A stretch of 64,000 nt of DNA from Marixanthomonas ophiurae (GCF_003413745.1 NZ_QVID01000002.1:868001-932000), one strand, 5' to 3'; shown: positions 35,437 to 43,271, counted from the stretch's first letter. The notes: generated by a model from the sequence alone, not told the origin. Program-made: numbers and translations.

Positions 35437-36948
35437 ATGGCAATATTACTTAAAAGACAGATTTCAGACGATGAAAAAAAGATAGTTTTAGAGAGATTTG
35501 GAAAAACGTGTTTTGCAACTGGACATCCAATTGATACTGACGAAAATATTCAATTTGACCACATAAAAGCATATGCGCAAAAAGGAGCATCCGAAATTGA
35601 CAACATTGCACCAATGTGTGGAAAACACAATAAGCAAAAAGGTCAATTATCACTTTACGATTTCAAAGTAAAATTAAAAATTGATGAATTTTTCGATAAC
35701 GGAGAAAATCTAACTCTGAAAGATGAATTAGAATATCTCAAATCAAAAAAGGATTTGAACGGTTACGGAGAAACAATATCGATTATCGAACAAGAAGAAA
35801 ATTCTATCAAAGTAGAGATTCAGAATAAAAATCAAAACTTTACCCTTTATACTTGTCCAACTACTGATTGGAATTATTTCTATGCAACACTACCAATAGA
35901 AATTTTAGATAGTGATGATGATGCTGACAACGAAATTGGGTTGCAACCAAGATATTTGATAAAAGAAAAAGTATTTAATCTTTTCAGACATTTTCAAAGG
36001 CATCCAGTTCTTCAACCTTCAATTTGTAGAATTCATAAAAATAAAATTTTAGTCTTTGACGGGCAACACAAGATAGCAGGACTTTTATGGGGAGGAAGGA
36101 AAAAATTTGAATGTAAAGTTTATCTCAACCCTGAACCGAATTTACTAAATAAGACTAATATTTCAGCTCACGACAAATTTGCACAAACAAGATTCTTTTC
36201 AAGTATTATGGTTGCGAAATTAGGAGCGCAGTTTGGAAGAGAATTTGAAGAATATAAGAGCTTAGAAGACAATAAAACAAAATCTGAATTAGGTTTTTTA
36301 AATTACATAAAAGAAAAAGAACAATTAACAAAAGCTGAATTAAATAAAAGATTTAGGAGTTTTTTATATAATTCAATCCTTGATGATAGTAATAATAAAC
36401 TAGCAAATTATGTTTCTAAGGGTAATCGAAGTTCAGTAGAAACACCTATAACAATGGATATGTTAGAAAAATCCATTTTTTCTAATTTCCTATTTCGACA
36501 ACCTGTTGAAACCGATATGACTACGGATAAATATATTCGCGAAACTGAATTTAACAACCTTGTTAAGCTATTGAATATCATTTATGAAGAAAGCCTTTTG
36601 AATTGGGATAGTGAAAAAACAAATTCTGACCCAGAACAATTAAAATTATCAAGAATTTTTCGCTCAAAATCAATTATATCGTGGGCAGAAATTTTATTTG
36701 ATTCTATCTGTGCTAGTTTAAAACTTTTCGATTCAGATGATAAGTTGACCTTAATGCACAGAAATCTTTCGGACAAAAATTTTGAGGAAATTAAGTTTAA
36801 TATTAGAAGGCTCGTAAATTGGAATGTTTGGGATAGTCCATTAAATTCTGATATTGACAGAATTCTATCTGATAATAAGAGCGAAATTAAAAAATGGTTT
36901 AAGGAAAAAGGACTGACAACTGGTTATTTAATGGGAGCAAGTGAATAA
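35437..36948 (+). CDS. cassette 3: HNH-nuclease and DGQHR-domain protein
   Basis: 503 residues. Residues about 20-70 form an HNH-like nuclease module: CFATGHPI, then FDHIKAYAQKGASEIDNIAP and MCGKHNKQKG, giving His42 as a candidate general base and Cys/His pairs for zinc (C25, C61, H64). At 207-215 the text FDGQHKIAG marks a DGQHR/ParB-like domain, as in DndB-type proteins of DNA phosphorothioation. The C-terminal half is helical and charged and not recognised. An HNH nuclease joined to DGQHR suggests a DNA-modification or anti-phage role, but no dnd genes are present. No signal peptide. The start word lies 45 bases upstream, a longer leader than in most cassettes; the stop is five bases before the end word. 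Confidence 0.75.
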   Translation: MAILLKRQISDDEKKIVLERFGKTCFATGHPIDTDENIQFDHIKAYAQKGASEIDNIAPMCGKHNKQKGQLSLYDFKVKLKIDEFFDNGENLTLKDELEYLKSKKDLNGYGETISIIEQEENSIKVEIQNKNQNFTLYTCPTTDWNYFYATLPIEILDSDDDADNEIGLQPRYLIKEKVFNLFRHFQRHPVLQPSICRIHKNKILVFDGQHKIAGLLWGGRKKFECKVYLNPEPNLLNKTNISAHDKFAQTRFFSSIMVAKLGAQFGREFEEYKSLEDNKTKSELGFLNYIKEKEQLTKAELNKRFRSFLYNSILDDSNNKLANYVSKGNRSSVETPITMDMLEKSIFSNFLFRQPVETDMTTDKYIRETEFNNLVKLLNIIYEESLLNWDSEKTNSDPEQLKLSRIFRSKSIISWAEILFDSICASLKLFDSDDKLTLMHRNLSDKNFEEIKFNIRRLVNWNVWDSPLNSDIDRILSDNKSEIKKWFKEKGLTTGYLMGASE

Positions 36949-36953
36949 AGCAC

Positions 36954-37152
36954 TACGCACAACAAAGTATATAAAAAATAGCTAGTTAGTGTTAAACCGA
37001 AAGGTTTGTGCTTATTTACGAAGCCACCAAATTTTTAAATTTGGCTTTTAAGACAAAAAATAAAAACAAAACATAAAAATTCGGCTCTGTATTTATCCGA
37101 GAGGTTTGCGTTATTTTACACGCTACTTTTCATATACAAACCGTTGTACACA
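36954..37152 (+). repeat. attC-like junction, cassette 3/4 (long type)
   Basis: R'' TACGCACAAC (36954-36963), then AAA and arm GTATATAAAAAATAGC; partner arm GCTACTTTTCATATAC, then AAACC and R' GTTGTACACA (37143-37152). The centre has the palindrome CCAAATTTTTAAATTTGG, shared with the next junction. At about 190 bp it is longer than most of the others. Confidence 0.75.
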
Positions 37153-37163
37153 AGCTAAAAAAA

Positions 37164-38237
37164 ATGAAGGAACTATTAAAGCAATTATATAGTGGCGAAG
37201 GAAGATTGAGCCTATTACTGTTGCAAGCTAAAGAATTTGCGGAGCAGTTTGATGACGAAGATTTAATCAGATTTATTGATAAAGAGCTAAATGGATATGA
37301 TGCTGGCGAATTACCTGAATATCGAATAATAAAAGCCGAAATAATTGGAACCATAAAGAATGCTTACGGTCAAATTGTTAAAAAAGACGTAACTATTAAC
37401 TTTTCTGTATTATCAAAACACGTAGGTATTGACCTTTCAGATACTCATATTCCCGACGGAATTGGATTTATAGAAGACGGACTTGTAGAATTAACAGGTC
37501 AACTTGTCCAAAGATCAATTCCGCCAGGAGCAGTTGAAATGCTAAACAAAACATTCAAGCATAATAACCCTCAATTTCATCTATCATCTGCAAGCCACAG
37601 TTTTGGTAAAGCAGCATTGCAATTCATTTTAACTAAAGTACGTCAAGATTTAATTACTAAAATGCAAAAACTTAATAAGGAAAATGAAATAAATATGGAC
37701 GAAGTTGCTGACGATATTAAGAGTGACGTGATTAATGTCTTTGTCACTTATGCTTGGGAAGATAACGAACATAATGATAAAGTAATTTCCTTTGTAAATT
37801 TTTTACGTGAAAGTGGATATAATGCCACAATGGACCGAAAAGAAAGTCAAGAAGATACAGCTACTGATTTTAATCAAATGATGATAACTGGAATTTCTAA
37901 TTCAGATAAGGTTATTGTGGTTTTATCAGAAAAATATAAAGAAAAAGCAGACAATTTTATTGGTGGAGTTGGAACAGAATTCAGAATAATATTTGAACAA
38001 CTTAAAACATATACTAATAAATTTGTTTTTGTTTCATTTGGCAAAAACCCTAACGAAGTTATAGTACCGACTGCTATTGGTGGTAGAGATATTCTTAATC
38101 TAAAGAAAGACCAAGACGAAACCAAATTTAATCAGTTGTTTGCAAAATTAAATAGCGAAAATACAATCGTTTTTAGTGAAGTAAATGAAACAAGAGTTGA
38201 AGTTAAAGTTCAAGAGATTAAACCATTCAAACTCTGA
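37164..38237 (+). CDS. cassette 4: AbiTii-SEFIR domain protein
   Basis: 357 residues. The first ~75 residues match the AbiTii domain (LLKQLYSGEGRLSLLLLQAK, then DLIRFIDKELNGYDAG and LPEYR), an N-terminal module found in abortive-infection-type proteins. After a linker of about 110 residues comes a SEFIR domain from about 190 (NVFVTYAWEDNEHNDKVISF, then MITGISNSDKVIVVLSEKY and GGVGTEFRIIFEQL), a relative of TIR. Together this suggests an anti-phage protein that assembles or hydrolyses nucleotides after sensing infection; no such activity is proven for this one. No signal peptide. The cassette ends do not match each other (start GTTGTACACA; end TTTGCCTAAC), suggesting a past recombination or deletion. 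Confidence 0.8.
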   Translation: MKELLKQLYSGEGRLSLLLLQAKEFAEQFDDEDLIRFIDKELNGYDAGELPEYRIIKAEIIGTIKNAYGQIVKKDVTINFSVLSKHVGIDLSDTHIPDGIGFIEDGLVELTGQLVQRSIPPGAVEMLNKTFKHNNPQFHLSSASHSFGKAALQFILTKVRQDLITKMQKLNKENEINMDEVADDIKSDVINVFVTYAWEDNEHNDKVISFVNFLRESGYNATMDRKESQEDTATDFNQMMITGISNSDKVIVVLSEKYKEKADNFIGGVGTEFRIIFEQLKTYTNKFVFVSFGKNPNEVIVPTAIGGRDILNLKKDQDETKFNQLFAKLNSENTIVFSEVNETRVEVKVQEIKPFKL

Positions 38238-38245
38238 TAAGTACT

Positions 38246-38448
38246 TTGCCTAACAACGTATAAAAATAATAGGGCAATGAGTGCTTAACCCAATGGACAA
38301 AGCACTTTTGCGAAGTCGCCAAATTTTTAAATTTGGCTTATTGAACAAAAAAGATAATAAGAAAAATTTAAAAATTCGGCTTGTGTTTAACCGAATAATA
38401 ACTGTCTATTTTCAGCCCTACTATTCTTATACAAAACCGTTACCCACC
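38246..38448 (+). repeat. attC-like junction, cassette 4/5 (long type)
   Basis: R'' TTTGCCTAAC (38246-38255), then AAC and arm GTATAAAAATAATAGGGC; partner arm GCCCTACTATTCTTATAC, then AAAACC and R' GTTACCCACC (38439-38448). Central palindrome CCAAATTTTTAAATTTGG and the following GGCTT text resemble the 3/4 junction. R'' does not match the start of cassette 4. Confidence 0.75.
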
Positions 38449-38450
38449 AT

Positions 38451-39077
38451 TTGAAAAAAACAACGTACATACAATTCAAAATACCGAAAAGCGTGCAAAT
38501 AGGGCAAGCTGACGGAATAGTAAAACGGAATTTAAAAAAAGCAATAACTGGAATTTTAAGTTCGATAATTCCAAAAGCAAATCCTGATTTCGAAAATAAA
38601 ATTGACCTCGTGGAAAAGTGGATTGTTGAATTGGACAACGAAACCGGAATTCCAGAACGTGAAATCGGAATGGATAAAAACGGAAGAATAATTATAAAAA
38701 TGCCATTTAAAAATAACTATGGTTATTGGACTGACAACAATTTATTATTGACAGATTTTAAAAATCATTTTGAGACTTCAGAAATCAGTCAAGATAGTTT
38801 TGAAAATTATTGGAGTTTATTTGAAAAGACAGAAGACTTTGAGACTACATTAACGGACTTTAAAATTCAAACAACTGGATCTGACGGTGGACATCATTAC
38901 TTAATGGCGAAAGTTAATTACAATGGACAGAAACGAGATTTAATTGCTTATTTTACTAACAAATCGGACGAGCATAAAATTAAGGAATTGGATAAAGTGA
39001 AAATATGTGGAAAAATAGTTGATAATGGAATTGAACAATCATTGTCACTATTAGAAACTAAATTACTGAACGAATAA
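38451..39077 (+). CDS. cassette 5: hypothetical protein with TTG start in the leader
   Basis: 208 residues starting at TTG 38451 (MKKTTYIQFKIPKSVQIGQ). The TTG is part of the leader CATTTGAAAAAA that follows the start word in several cassettes, so the site itself supplies the start codon. No ATG occurs before residue ~74. No signal peptide or membrane segment. The C-terminal ~70 residues (HHYLMAKVNYNGQKRDLIAY, then KIKELDKVKICGKIVDNG) have the strand order of an OB-like fold, but this is a weak guess. The middle contains PEREIGMDKNGRIIIKMPF. The role is unknown. The cassette ends match perfectly (GTTACCCACC / GGTGGGTAAC). Confidence 0.7.
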   Translation: MKKTTYIQFKIPKSVQIGQADGIVKRNLKKAITGILSSIIPKANPDFENKIDLVEKWIVELDNETGIPEREIGMDKNGRIIIKMPFKNNYGYWTDNNLLLTDFKNHFETSEISQDSFENYWSLFEKTEDFETTLTDFKIQTTGSDGGHHYLMAKVNYNGQKRDLIAYFTNKSDEHKIKELDKVKICGKIVDNGIEQSLSLLETKLLNE

Positions 39078-39082
39078 AAAAC

Positions 39083-39222
39083 GGTGGGTAACAATGTATA
39101 AAAATAATTGCTCAATTTTGGGCTTAACCAAAGATCGTTGCAAGTTCACTACGTCTGATTTTCCTGCGGAAAATCCTCGCACGTAAACCCGCAACTATTC
39201 TTATACGAGACCGTTGTAACAC
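39083..39222 (+). repeat. attC-like junction, cassette 5/6
   Basis: R'' GGTGGGTAAC (39083-39092), then AAT and arm GTATAAAAATAATTGC; partner arm GCAACTATTCTTATAC, then GAGACC and R' GTTGTAACAC (39213-39222). Central hairpin GATTTTCC-TGC-GGAAAATC. Confidence 0.8.
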
Positions 39223-39243
39223 ATTTGAACAAACCATTAAAAA

Positions 39244-39699
39244 TTGAGTGAATTAAGAAAATTAATAGACCAAATAACCGAATTCGGAATTAATCCAAAA
39301 GTGGAACTCACCGATAAAACCGATGTCTTAAAAAAACTATTAGTTGGAATTTACTTTGAATATCTGAATGCGGAATTTGAATTTGATGAAACCGATTATG
39401 AAGAAGAACCTGAATTTGATTACAAGAAAATAAGAGAGGTTGTTAAATTGAATTTCCCTGATTTCGATTGGTACAGTATGGTTTTGGACTCTAACAAAAT
39501 GGAACCGAATATCGAAACAGGTTGTGGAGATGAATTAGATGATTTAACAGATATTATAAAAGACCTACTCGCTGTGAAATGGAGAATGGAAAACACAAGT
39601 ATGAATGATGCACTTTGGCATTTCGACTTTTCTATGAGAACTCATTCGGAACAGCATTTAGTGGACTTATTAAAAAGACTGAAAGATAGGAATGGATAA
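39244..39699 (+). CDS. cassette 6, gene 1: small acidic hypothetical protein
   Basis: 151 residues from TTG 39244 (MSELRKLIDQITEFGINPK); no ATG is available near. The protein is acidic (EFEFDETDYEEEPEFDY) and contains FPDFDWYSMVLDSNKMEPN and CGDELDDLTDIIKDLLA. It is probably cytoplasmic and has the look of small immunity-like or regulatory proteins such as DUF5063 (ADWYSxVxDP-like text), but the match is uncertain. Its last eight bases overlap the start of the next gene, so the two are translationally coupled and travel in the same cassette. Confidence 0.65.
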   Translation: MSELRKLIDQITEFGINPKVELTDKTDVLKKLLVGIYFEYLNAEFEFDETDYEEEPEFDYKKIREVVKLNFPDFDWYSMVLDSNKMEPNIETGCGDELDDLTDIIKDLLAVKWRMENTSMNDALWHFDFSMRTHSEQHLVDLLKRLKDRNG

Positions 39700-40015
39700 A
39701 AAATTAAAATGGACTTTTAGAATGGCATTAACAAGTTTTATATTATTGACTTTAGCTCTTCTTATTAATTTTTTTCGAGAACCATTACTTGGAATTAAAG
39801 AAGGATATGCGCCTCATAACTTTAGCTTCAATTTTTTGTTCTTTCTTCCCGCAATTTTAACATCACTTGGACTTGGAATTGCAGTAATAGCACGAACAAT
39901 AAAGCATTGGAAAGATTGGAACAGTTTGAATAGAAAACTTATGTTTATCGGACTTTCAAGTCCAATAATTTTATTATTTATTTTTCAAACAATTAGAATA
40001 CTAACAATTGAATAA
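39692..40015 (+). CDS. cassette 6, gene 2: small integral membrane protein
   Basis: 107 residues with three hydrophobic segments: about 10-27 (MALTSFILLTLALLINFF), 45-67 (FNFLFFLPAILTSLGLGIAV) and 83-101 (LMFIGLSSPIILLFIFQ). The start overlaps the preceding gene by eight bases (ATGGATAA). It is an inner-membrane protein of no recognised family. The stop at 40015 is five bases before the cassette end word GTGTTACAAC, so this is the last gene of a two-gene cassette. Confidence 0.7.
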   Translation: MDKKLKWTFRMALTSFILLTLALLINFFREPLLGIKEGYAPHNFSFNFLFFLPAILTSLGLGIAVIARTIKHWKDWNSLNRKLMFIGLSSPIILLFIFQTIRILTIE

Positions 40016-40020
40016 AAAAC

Positions 40021-40159
40021 GTGTTACAACAATGTATAACCGCAATTACGGCGGATTCGACTACGTCCGAATCCGCTCGAAATTGCTAAAGCCTGTGCTA
40101 AACCGAAAATTAACGCATATTAACACGTAACTGACGGTTATACGAGACCGTTGTGCATA
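40021..40159 (+). repeat. attC-like junction, cassette 6/7
   Basis: R'' GTGTTACAAC (40021-40030), then AAT and arm GTATAACCGCAATTACG; partner arm CGTAACTGACGGTTATAC, then GAGACC and R' GTTGTGCATA (40150-40159). Inner hairpin GCGGATTCG / CGAATCCGC. Nearly the same sequence as the 10/11 junction. Confidence 0.8.
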
Positions 40160-40167
40160 ATACCCAA

Positions 40168-40650
40168 ATGACGAACCACGAACTGACATTTAGTAAAATA
40201 AAAGAGCTTTTGGAAAATCATTTTCCTGATAGGATTTCGGAATTTGAAGATGGAACTCATCTGGTTCTGAATTCGGAAAACGAAGAGGAATCGTCTATTT
40301 GGATTGAACTTGATGAAGGCGGAATGTTGACAGTTGGATACGGAATAGCACACAAGCATTTTTATCCGAAAATTGATAATTTAAACGAAGGATTTAATGA
40401 GTTTTTGCGATTTCTGATCTGTAAAAAAAGGAGAATCGATTATTTCAAAGGAAAATTCCCATTCAAAAACGAGTATGAATTTGAGAATGAAAACGGAACT
40501 TGGGAAAATTATGGAACTTCCTTAACTTGGGCTTTTCCTTTTTGGAAAAAAACGATAAAAAAAACAACCAATCAAAACGGATTTATAGACTTTACGGAAA
40601 TTGAATCTGAAATTGAAAAAATAAAAAGTACTATGCACAACACCGTATAA
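40168..40650 (+). CDS. cassette 7: hypothetical protein ending inside the junction
   Basis: 160 residues from the ATG at 40168 (MTNHELTFSKIKELLENHFP); an in-frame GTG at 40153 lies inside the start word and is less likely. It has no signal peptide. The text ESSIWIELDEGGMLTVGYGI, then FLICKKRRIDYFKGK and WAFPFWKKTI suggests a compact alpha/beta protein of no recognised family. The frame continues through the cassette end word: the last residues STMHNTV are coded by the R'' sequence TATGCACAAC and the ACC-GTA-TAA that follows, so the stop codon is within the first arm of the junction. Protein end and site would therefore be under joint constraint. Confidence 0.7.
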   Translation: MTNHELTFSKIKELLENHFPDRISEFEDGTHLVLNSENEEESSIWIELDEGGMLTVGYGIAHKHFYPKIDNLNEGFNEFLRFLICKKRRIDYFKGKFPFKNEYEFENENGTWENYGTSLTWAFPFWKKTIKKTTNQNGFIDFTEIESEIEKIKSTMHNTV

Positions 40651-40769
40651 AAATAATTGCGGTTTAGTACTAAAACAAAGGTAGTTGCGTATTTGTTACA
40701 TCTGATTTTCCTTCGGAAAATCCTCGCACGCAAACCCGCAACTATTCTTATACAAACACGTTGTAAAAC
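40632..40769 (+). repeat. attC-like junction, cassette 7/8
   Basis: R'' TATGCACAAC (40632-40641), then ACC and arm GTATAAAAATAATTGC; partner arm GCAACTATTCTTATAC, then AAACAC and R' GTTGTAAAAC (40760-40769). Central hairpin GATTTTCC-TTC-GGAAAATC. Closely related to the 5/6 junction. Confidence 0.8.
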
Positions 40770-40789
40770 ATTTTGAAGAAAAATCCGTA

Positions 40790-40969
40790 ATGAAATCAAA
40801 ATTTGTAAGAATAATATTATTGTTTATTGTTTCACTTACAATTTCCAGTTGTTCAAGTTGGATTGAGTTTGACTTAAAACGATACGCATTTGGTTTTATC
40901 ATTACATTGGTAATTGGCGTTATTGGATTAATCATAATGGCAATTAGTGGTGGAAATAAAAACAAATAA
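40790..40969 (+). CDS. cassette 8, gene 1: 59-residue lipoprotein-like peptide
   Basis: Short frame from the ATG at 40790, 20 bases after the start word. The N-terminus MKSKFVRIILLFIVSLTISSC is a signal peptide with lipobox ISSC (Cys21); then SSWIEFDLKRYAFG and a membrane helix (FIITLVIGVIGLIIMAI) and a polar end (SGGNKNK). This could be a lipid-anchored peptide with one more helix. It lies nine bp before the TPR gene, in the same cassette. No family is recognised; the coding case rests on the lipobox and the tight packing. Confidence 0.65.
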   Translation: MKSKFVRIILLFIVSLTISSCSSWIEFDLKRYAFGFIITLVIGVIGLIIMAISGGNKNK

Positions 40970-40978
40970 ATTTAGGTA

Positions 40979-42325
40979 ATGAATTTTAACAAGCTATCCA
41001 TAATCGGTCTTTTAATTTTATTTGTTTCTTGTCAAGAAAAAAAAGCAAGCAAAACGACAGCAGAAAATTATTTCAAAGAACAGAAATATGAACAAGCGTT
41101 GAATGAACTTGATAAACTAATTGAGCAAGAGCCTGATAGCGTAAGCCATTATGGTTTGAGGGTTTTAACCTATAGCAACCTTGGTATGTTTCGTGAAGAA
41201 ATTAAAGACCTTAATAAAATTATAGAGCTAAATGACAACAAATCTATAACAGCCCATAATGAAAGAGCAATAGCGTATATAAGACTTGGTGAAAACGAAA
41301 AAGCATTAGAAGATATTAATTATGTGATAGATAATAAGGAAGACACGGAAGGTATTAGCCAAGTTTATATACAAAAGGCTTCTATCTTGTTTACCTTAAA
41401 TGATTTTGAGAACTCGAAAATATTCTACAATAAAGCTTTAGAAATAAATGATAATAATGATAAAACCATCACATCACAAGCATTAATTGGTTTAGCAAAC
41501 ATATCGGACAATCCTAAAGATGCGTTGAATTTCTTAAATCGTGCAATTGAAATTGATACAGTAAGCGGATTGGCATATGGAGCTCGCGGAGCAATATTTT
41601 TAGAGCAAGAAAATATTGAAAATGCGTTCAAGGATTTTCAAAAAGCAAAAAAATACGATTCCTATAATCCTGATATTCATTTTAATATTGGTCAACTTTA
41701 TGCCAATTATTCTAACGAAATTGATTCTGCCACTTATTACTTTGAGAAAGCAATTAAATTGGCGCCACAAGCGCAGAATAATGATATGATTAATACAAAT
41801 CTTGGAGTACTTAAACATCGTTCTGGAAAACTTGATGAAGCATTGGAACATTTTAAAACCGCTGAAAAATTAAATTCAAAAAACGACTTATTACTTTTTA
41901 ATTACTCAATGCTATTGTCTGATATGGGAAAAAATAGCGAAGCATTAGACAAAATAAATAAGGCGATTACAATTAATCCAAAAGACCCAGAATATTACAA
42001 TTTAAAAGGCTCAATATTAATTGGACAATCTAATTATGAAGATGCAGAACAAACATTTTTAAAAGCTATTGAAATCAATCCTAATTATGGCGCACCATAT
42101 TATAATTTGGGATATTTGAATAGCGAACAAAATAATATTAGGAAGGCTATTAAATATTACAATAAGGCAGTCCAATTGGATTTTGACCTACCAGCTACAT
42201 TAGTTAATAGAGCATTGCTCTTATTTAAAATAAATCAATCTCAAGAAGCTTGCGCAGATTTAAATCGTGCTTTGCAATTGGGAAGAACTGATATAAAATC
42301 GTTAATTGAAAGAAAATGCGGATAA
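40979..42325 (+). CDS. cassette 8, gene 2: TPR-repeat lipoprotein
   Basis: 448 residues. Signal peptide with lipobox FVSC (Cys about 18), then about eleven tetratricopeptide repeats covering nearly the whole protein, for example YFKEQKYEQALNELDKLIEQ, YIRLGENEKALEDINYVID, GKLDEALEHFKTAEKLN and YNLGYLNSEQNNIRKAIKYY. TPR solenoids hold protein complexes together; as a lipoprotein it would work in the periplasm or on the outer membrane. No enzymatic domain is present. The partner is unknown, perhaps the 59-aa product of the same cassette. The stop is six bases before the end word. Confidence 0.8.
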   Translation: MNFNKLSIIGLLILFVSCQEKKASKTTAENYFKEQKYEQALNELDKLIEQEPDSVSHYGLRVLTYSNLGMFREEIKDLNKIIELNDNKSITAHNERAIAYIRLGENEKALEDINYVIDNKEDTEGISQVYIQKASILFTLNDFENSKIFYNKALEINDNNDKTITSQALIGLANISDNPKDALNFLNRAIEIDTVSGLAYGARGAIFLEQENIENAFKDFQKAKKYDSYNPDIHFNIGQLYANYSNEIDSATYYFEKAIKLAPQAQNNDMINTNLGVLKHRSGKLDEALEHFKTAEKLNSKNDLLLFNYSMLLSDMGKNSEALDKINKAITINPKDPEYYNLKGSILIGQSNYEDAEQTFLKAIEINPNYGAPYYNLGYLNSEQNNIRKAIKYYNKAVQLDFDLPATLVNRALLLFKINQSQEACADLNRALQLGRTDIKSLIERKCG

Positions 42326-42331
42326 AAAAAC

Positions 42332-42469
42332 GTTTTACAACACCGTATATAAGGTATGGCTTGGTCAGTCCTCACTTGGAAAATCCTGCGGATTTCCCAA
42401 AGCCGGTTTCAATTTGGAGAGGTTCGTGCCGAGACACGCCACAGCTCATATACATCAACGTTAGCAACA
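42332..42469 (+). repeat. attC-like junction, cassette 8/9
   Basis: R'' GTTTTACAAC (42332-42341), then ACC and arm GTATATAAGGTATGGC; partner arm GCCACAGCTCATATAC, then ATCAAC and R' GTTAGCAACA (42460-42469). Inner hairpin GGAAAATCC-TGC-GGATTTCC. The GGC/GCC arm ends differ from the TTGC/GCAA of other sites but still pair. Confidence 0.75.
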
Positions 42470-42475
42470 ATTTAA

Positions 42476-43267
42476 ATGAACTCATCGCTTAAATTTATAT
42501 TACTGATTTTTATTCCACTTTTTTCATTTGGACAAGAGAAAGATTTTTATGATTTAGATAATTCTTACCACGAAATATACAGTAACCTAAAAGTAAAATC
42601 CTTAACGGTATCAACGAAGGAATTTGAAAATGGAAAATTAAAAGAAGAATATATTGAGCTAATCCAAGATTTTGCTATAAATGGAGATATTATTAGAGAA
42701 CGTGAGTTTTATGATTCAGATTCTACTGATGGTTGGGATGTGAAATACAAGTACAATGACAATCACCAAACCATAAGAACAGAATGGACTTGGTTAGATG
42801 ATAAAGACCAAGATTTAACTGAATATGAATACGATTCGGACAACAAACTAATTAAGAGTTGTGATTATTATAAAAGCACAAATGCAACTGAATTTCTTCT
42901 TGAAGAATGTCTAATTTATATTTATCGTAAAAATCGAATATTTAAGGTCAAAACCGCAGAAAATGAACTTAAAAATTATTACAAGAAAAAAGGAGATTTT
43001 ATTTTTGGTTATACCGCAAATAAAAAATTAAAATATAAATACAAAAACGGAGAATTTGTCTATCAAAATATGGATTCAATTATATTCAGATATGACAGAA
43101 ATGATATCGGACAAATTATAAAAACTACGAAAACTGATAATAGTGGCAATTTAACATTTAGTACTGTTTATGAATATTCAAACGGACTATTAACGAAAGT
43201 AGTTTCTAAAGACAAAAATGGAATTTTAAGACGAGAAGAAGATTATCGATACGAATATTACGAATAA
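42476..43267 (+). CDS. cassette 9: secreted repeat-like protein
   Basis: 263 residues with signal peptide MNSSLKFILLIFIPLFSFGQ. The body contains short strand repeats of the type found in YD/RHS-like or toxin-related secreted proteins (EYDSDNKLIKSCDYYKST, FRYDRNDIGQIIKTTKTDNS, VYEYSNGLLTKVVSKDKNG), but with too few copies to form a full RHS shell. It may be a small beta-sheet surface protein. No catalytic motif is visible. The ATG is six bases after the start word GTTAGCAACA, and the stop is four bases before the end word. Confidence 0.7.
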   Translation: MNSSLKFILLIFIPLFSFGQEKDFYDLDNSYHEIYSNLKVKSLTVSTKEFENGKLKEEYIELIQDFAINGDIIREREFYDSDSTDGWDVKYKYNDNHQTIRTEWTWLDDKDQDLTEYEYDSDNKLIKSCDYYKSTNATEFLLEECLIYIYRKNRIFKVKTAENELKNYYKKKGDFIFGYTANKKLKYKYKNGEFVYQNMDSIIFRYDRNDIGQIIKTTKTDNSGNLTFSTVYEYSNGLLTKVVSKDKNGILRREEDYRYEYYE

Positions 43268-43271
43268 AAAC

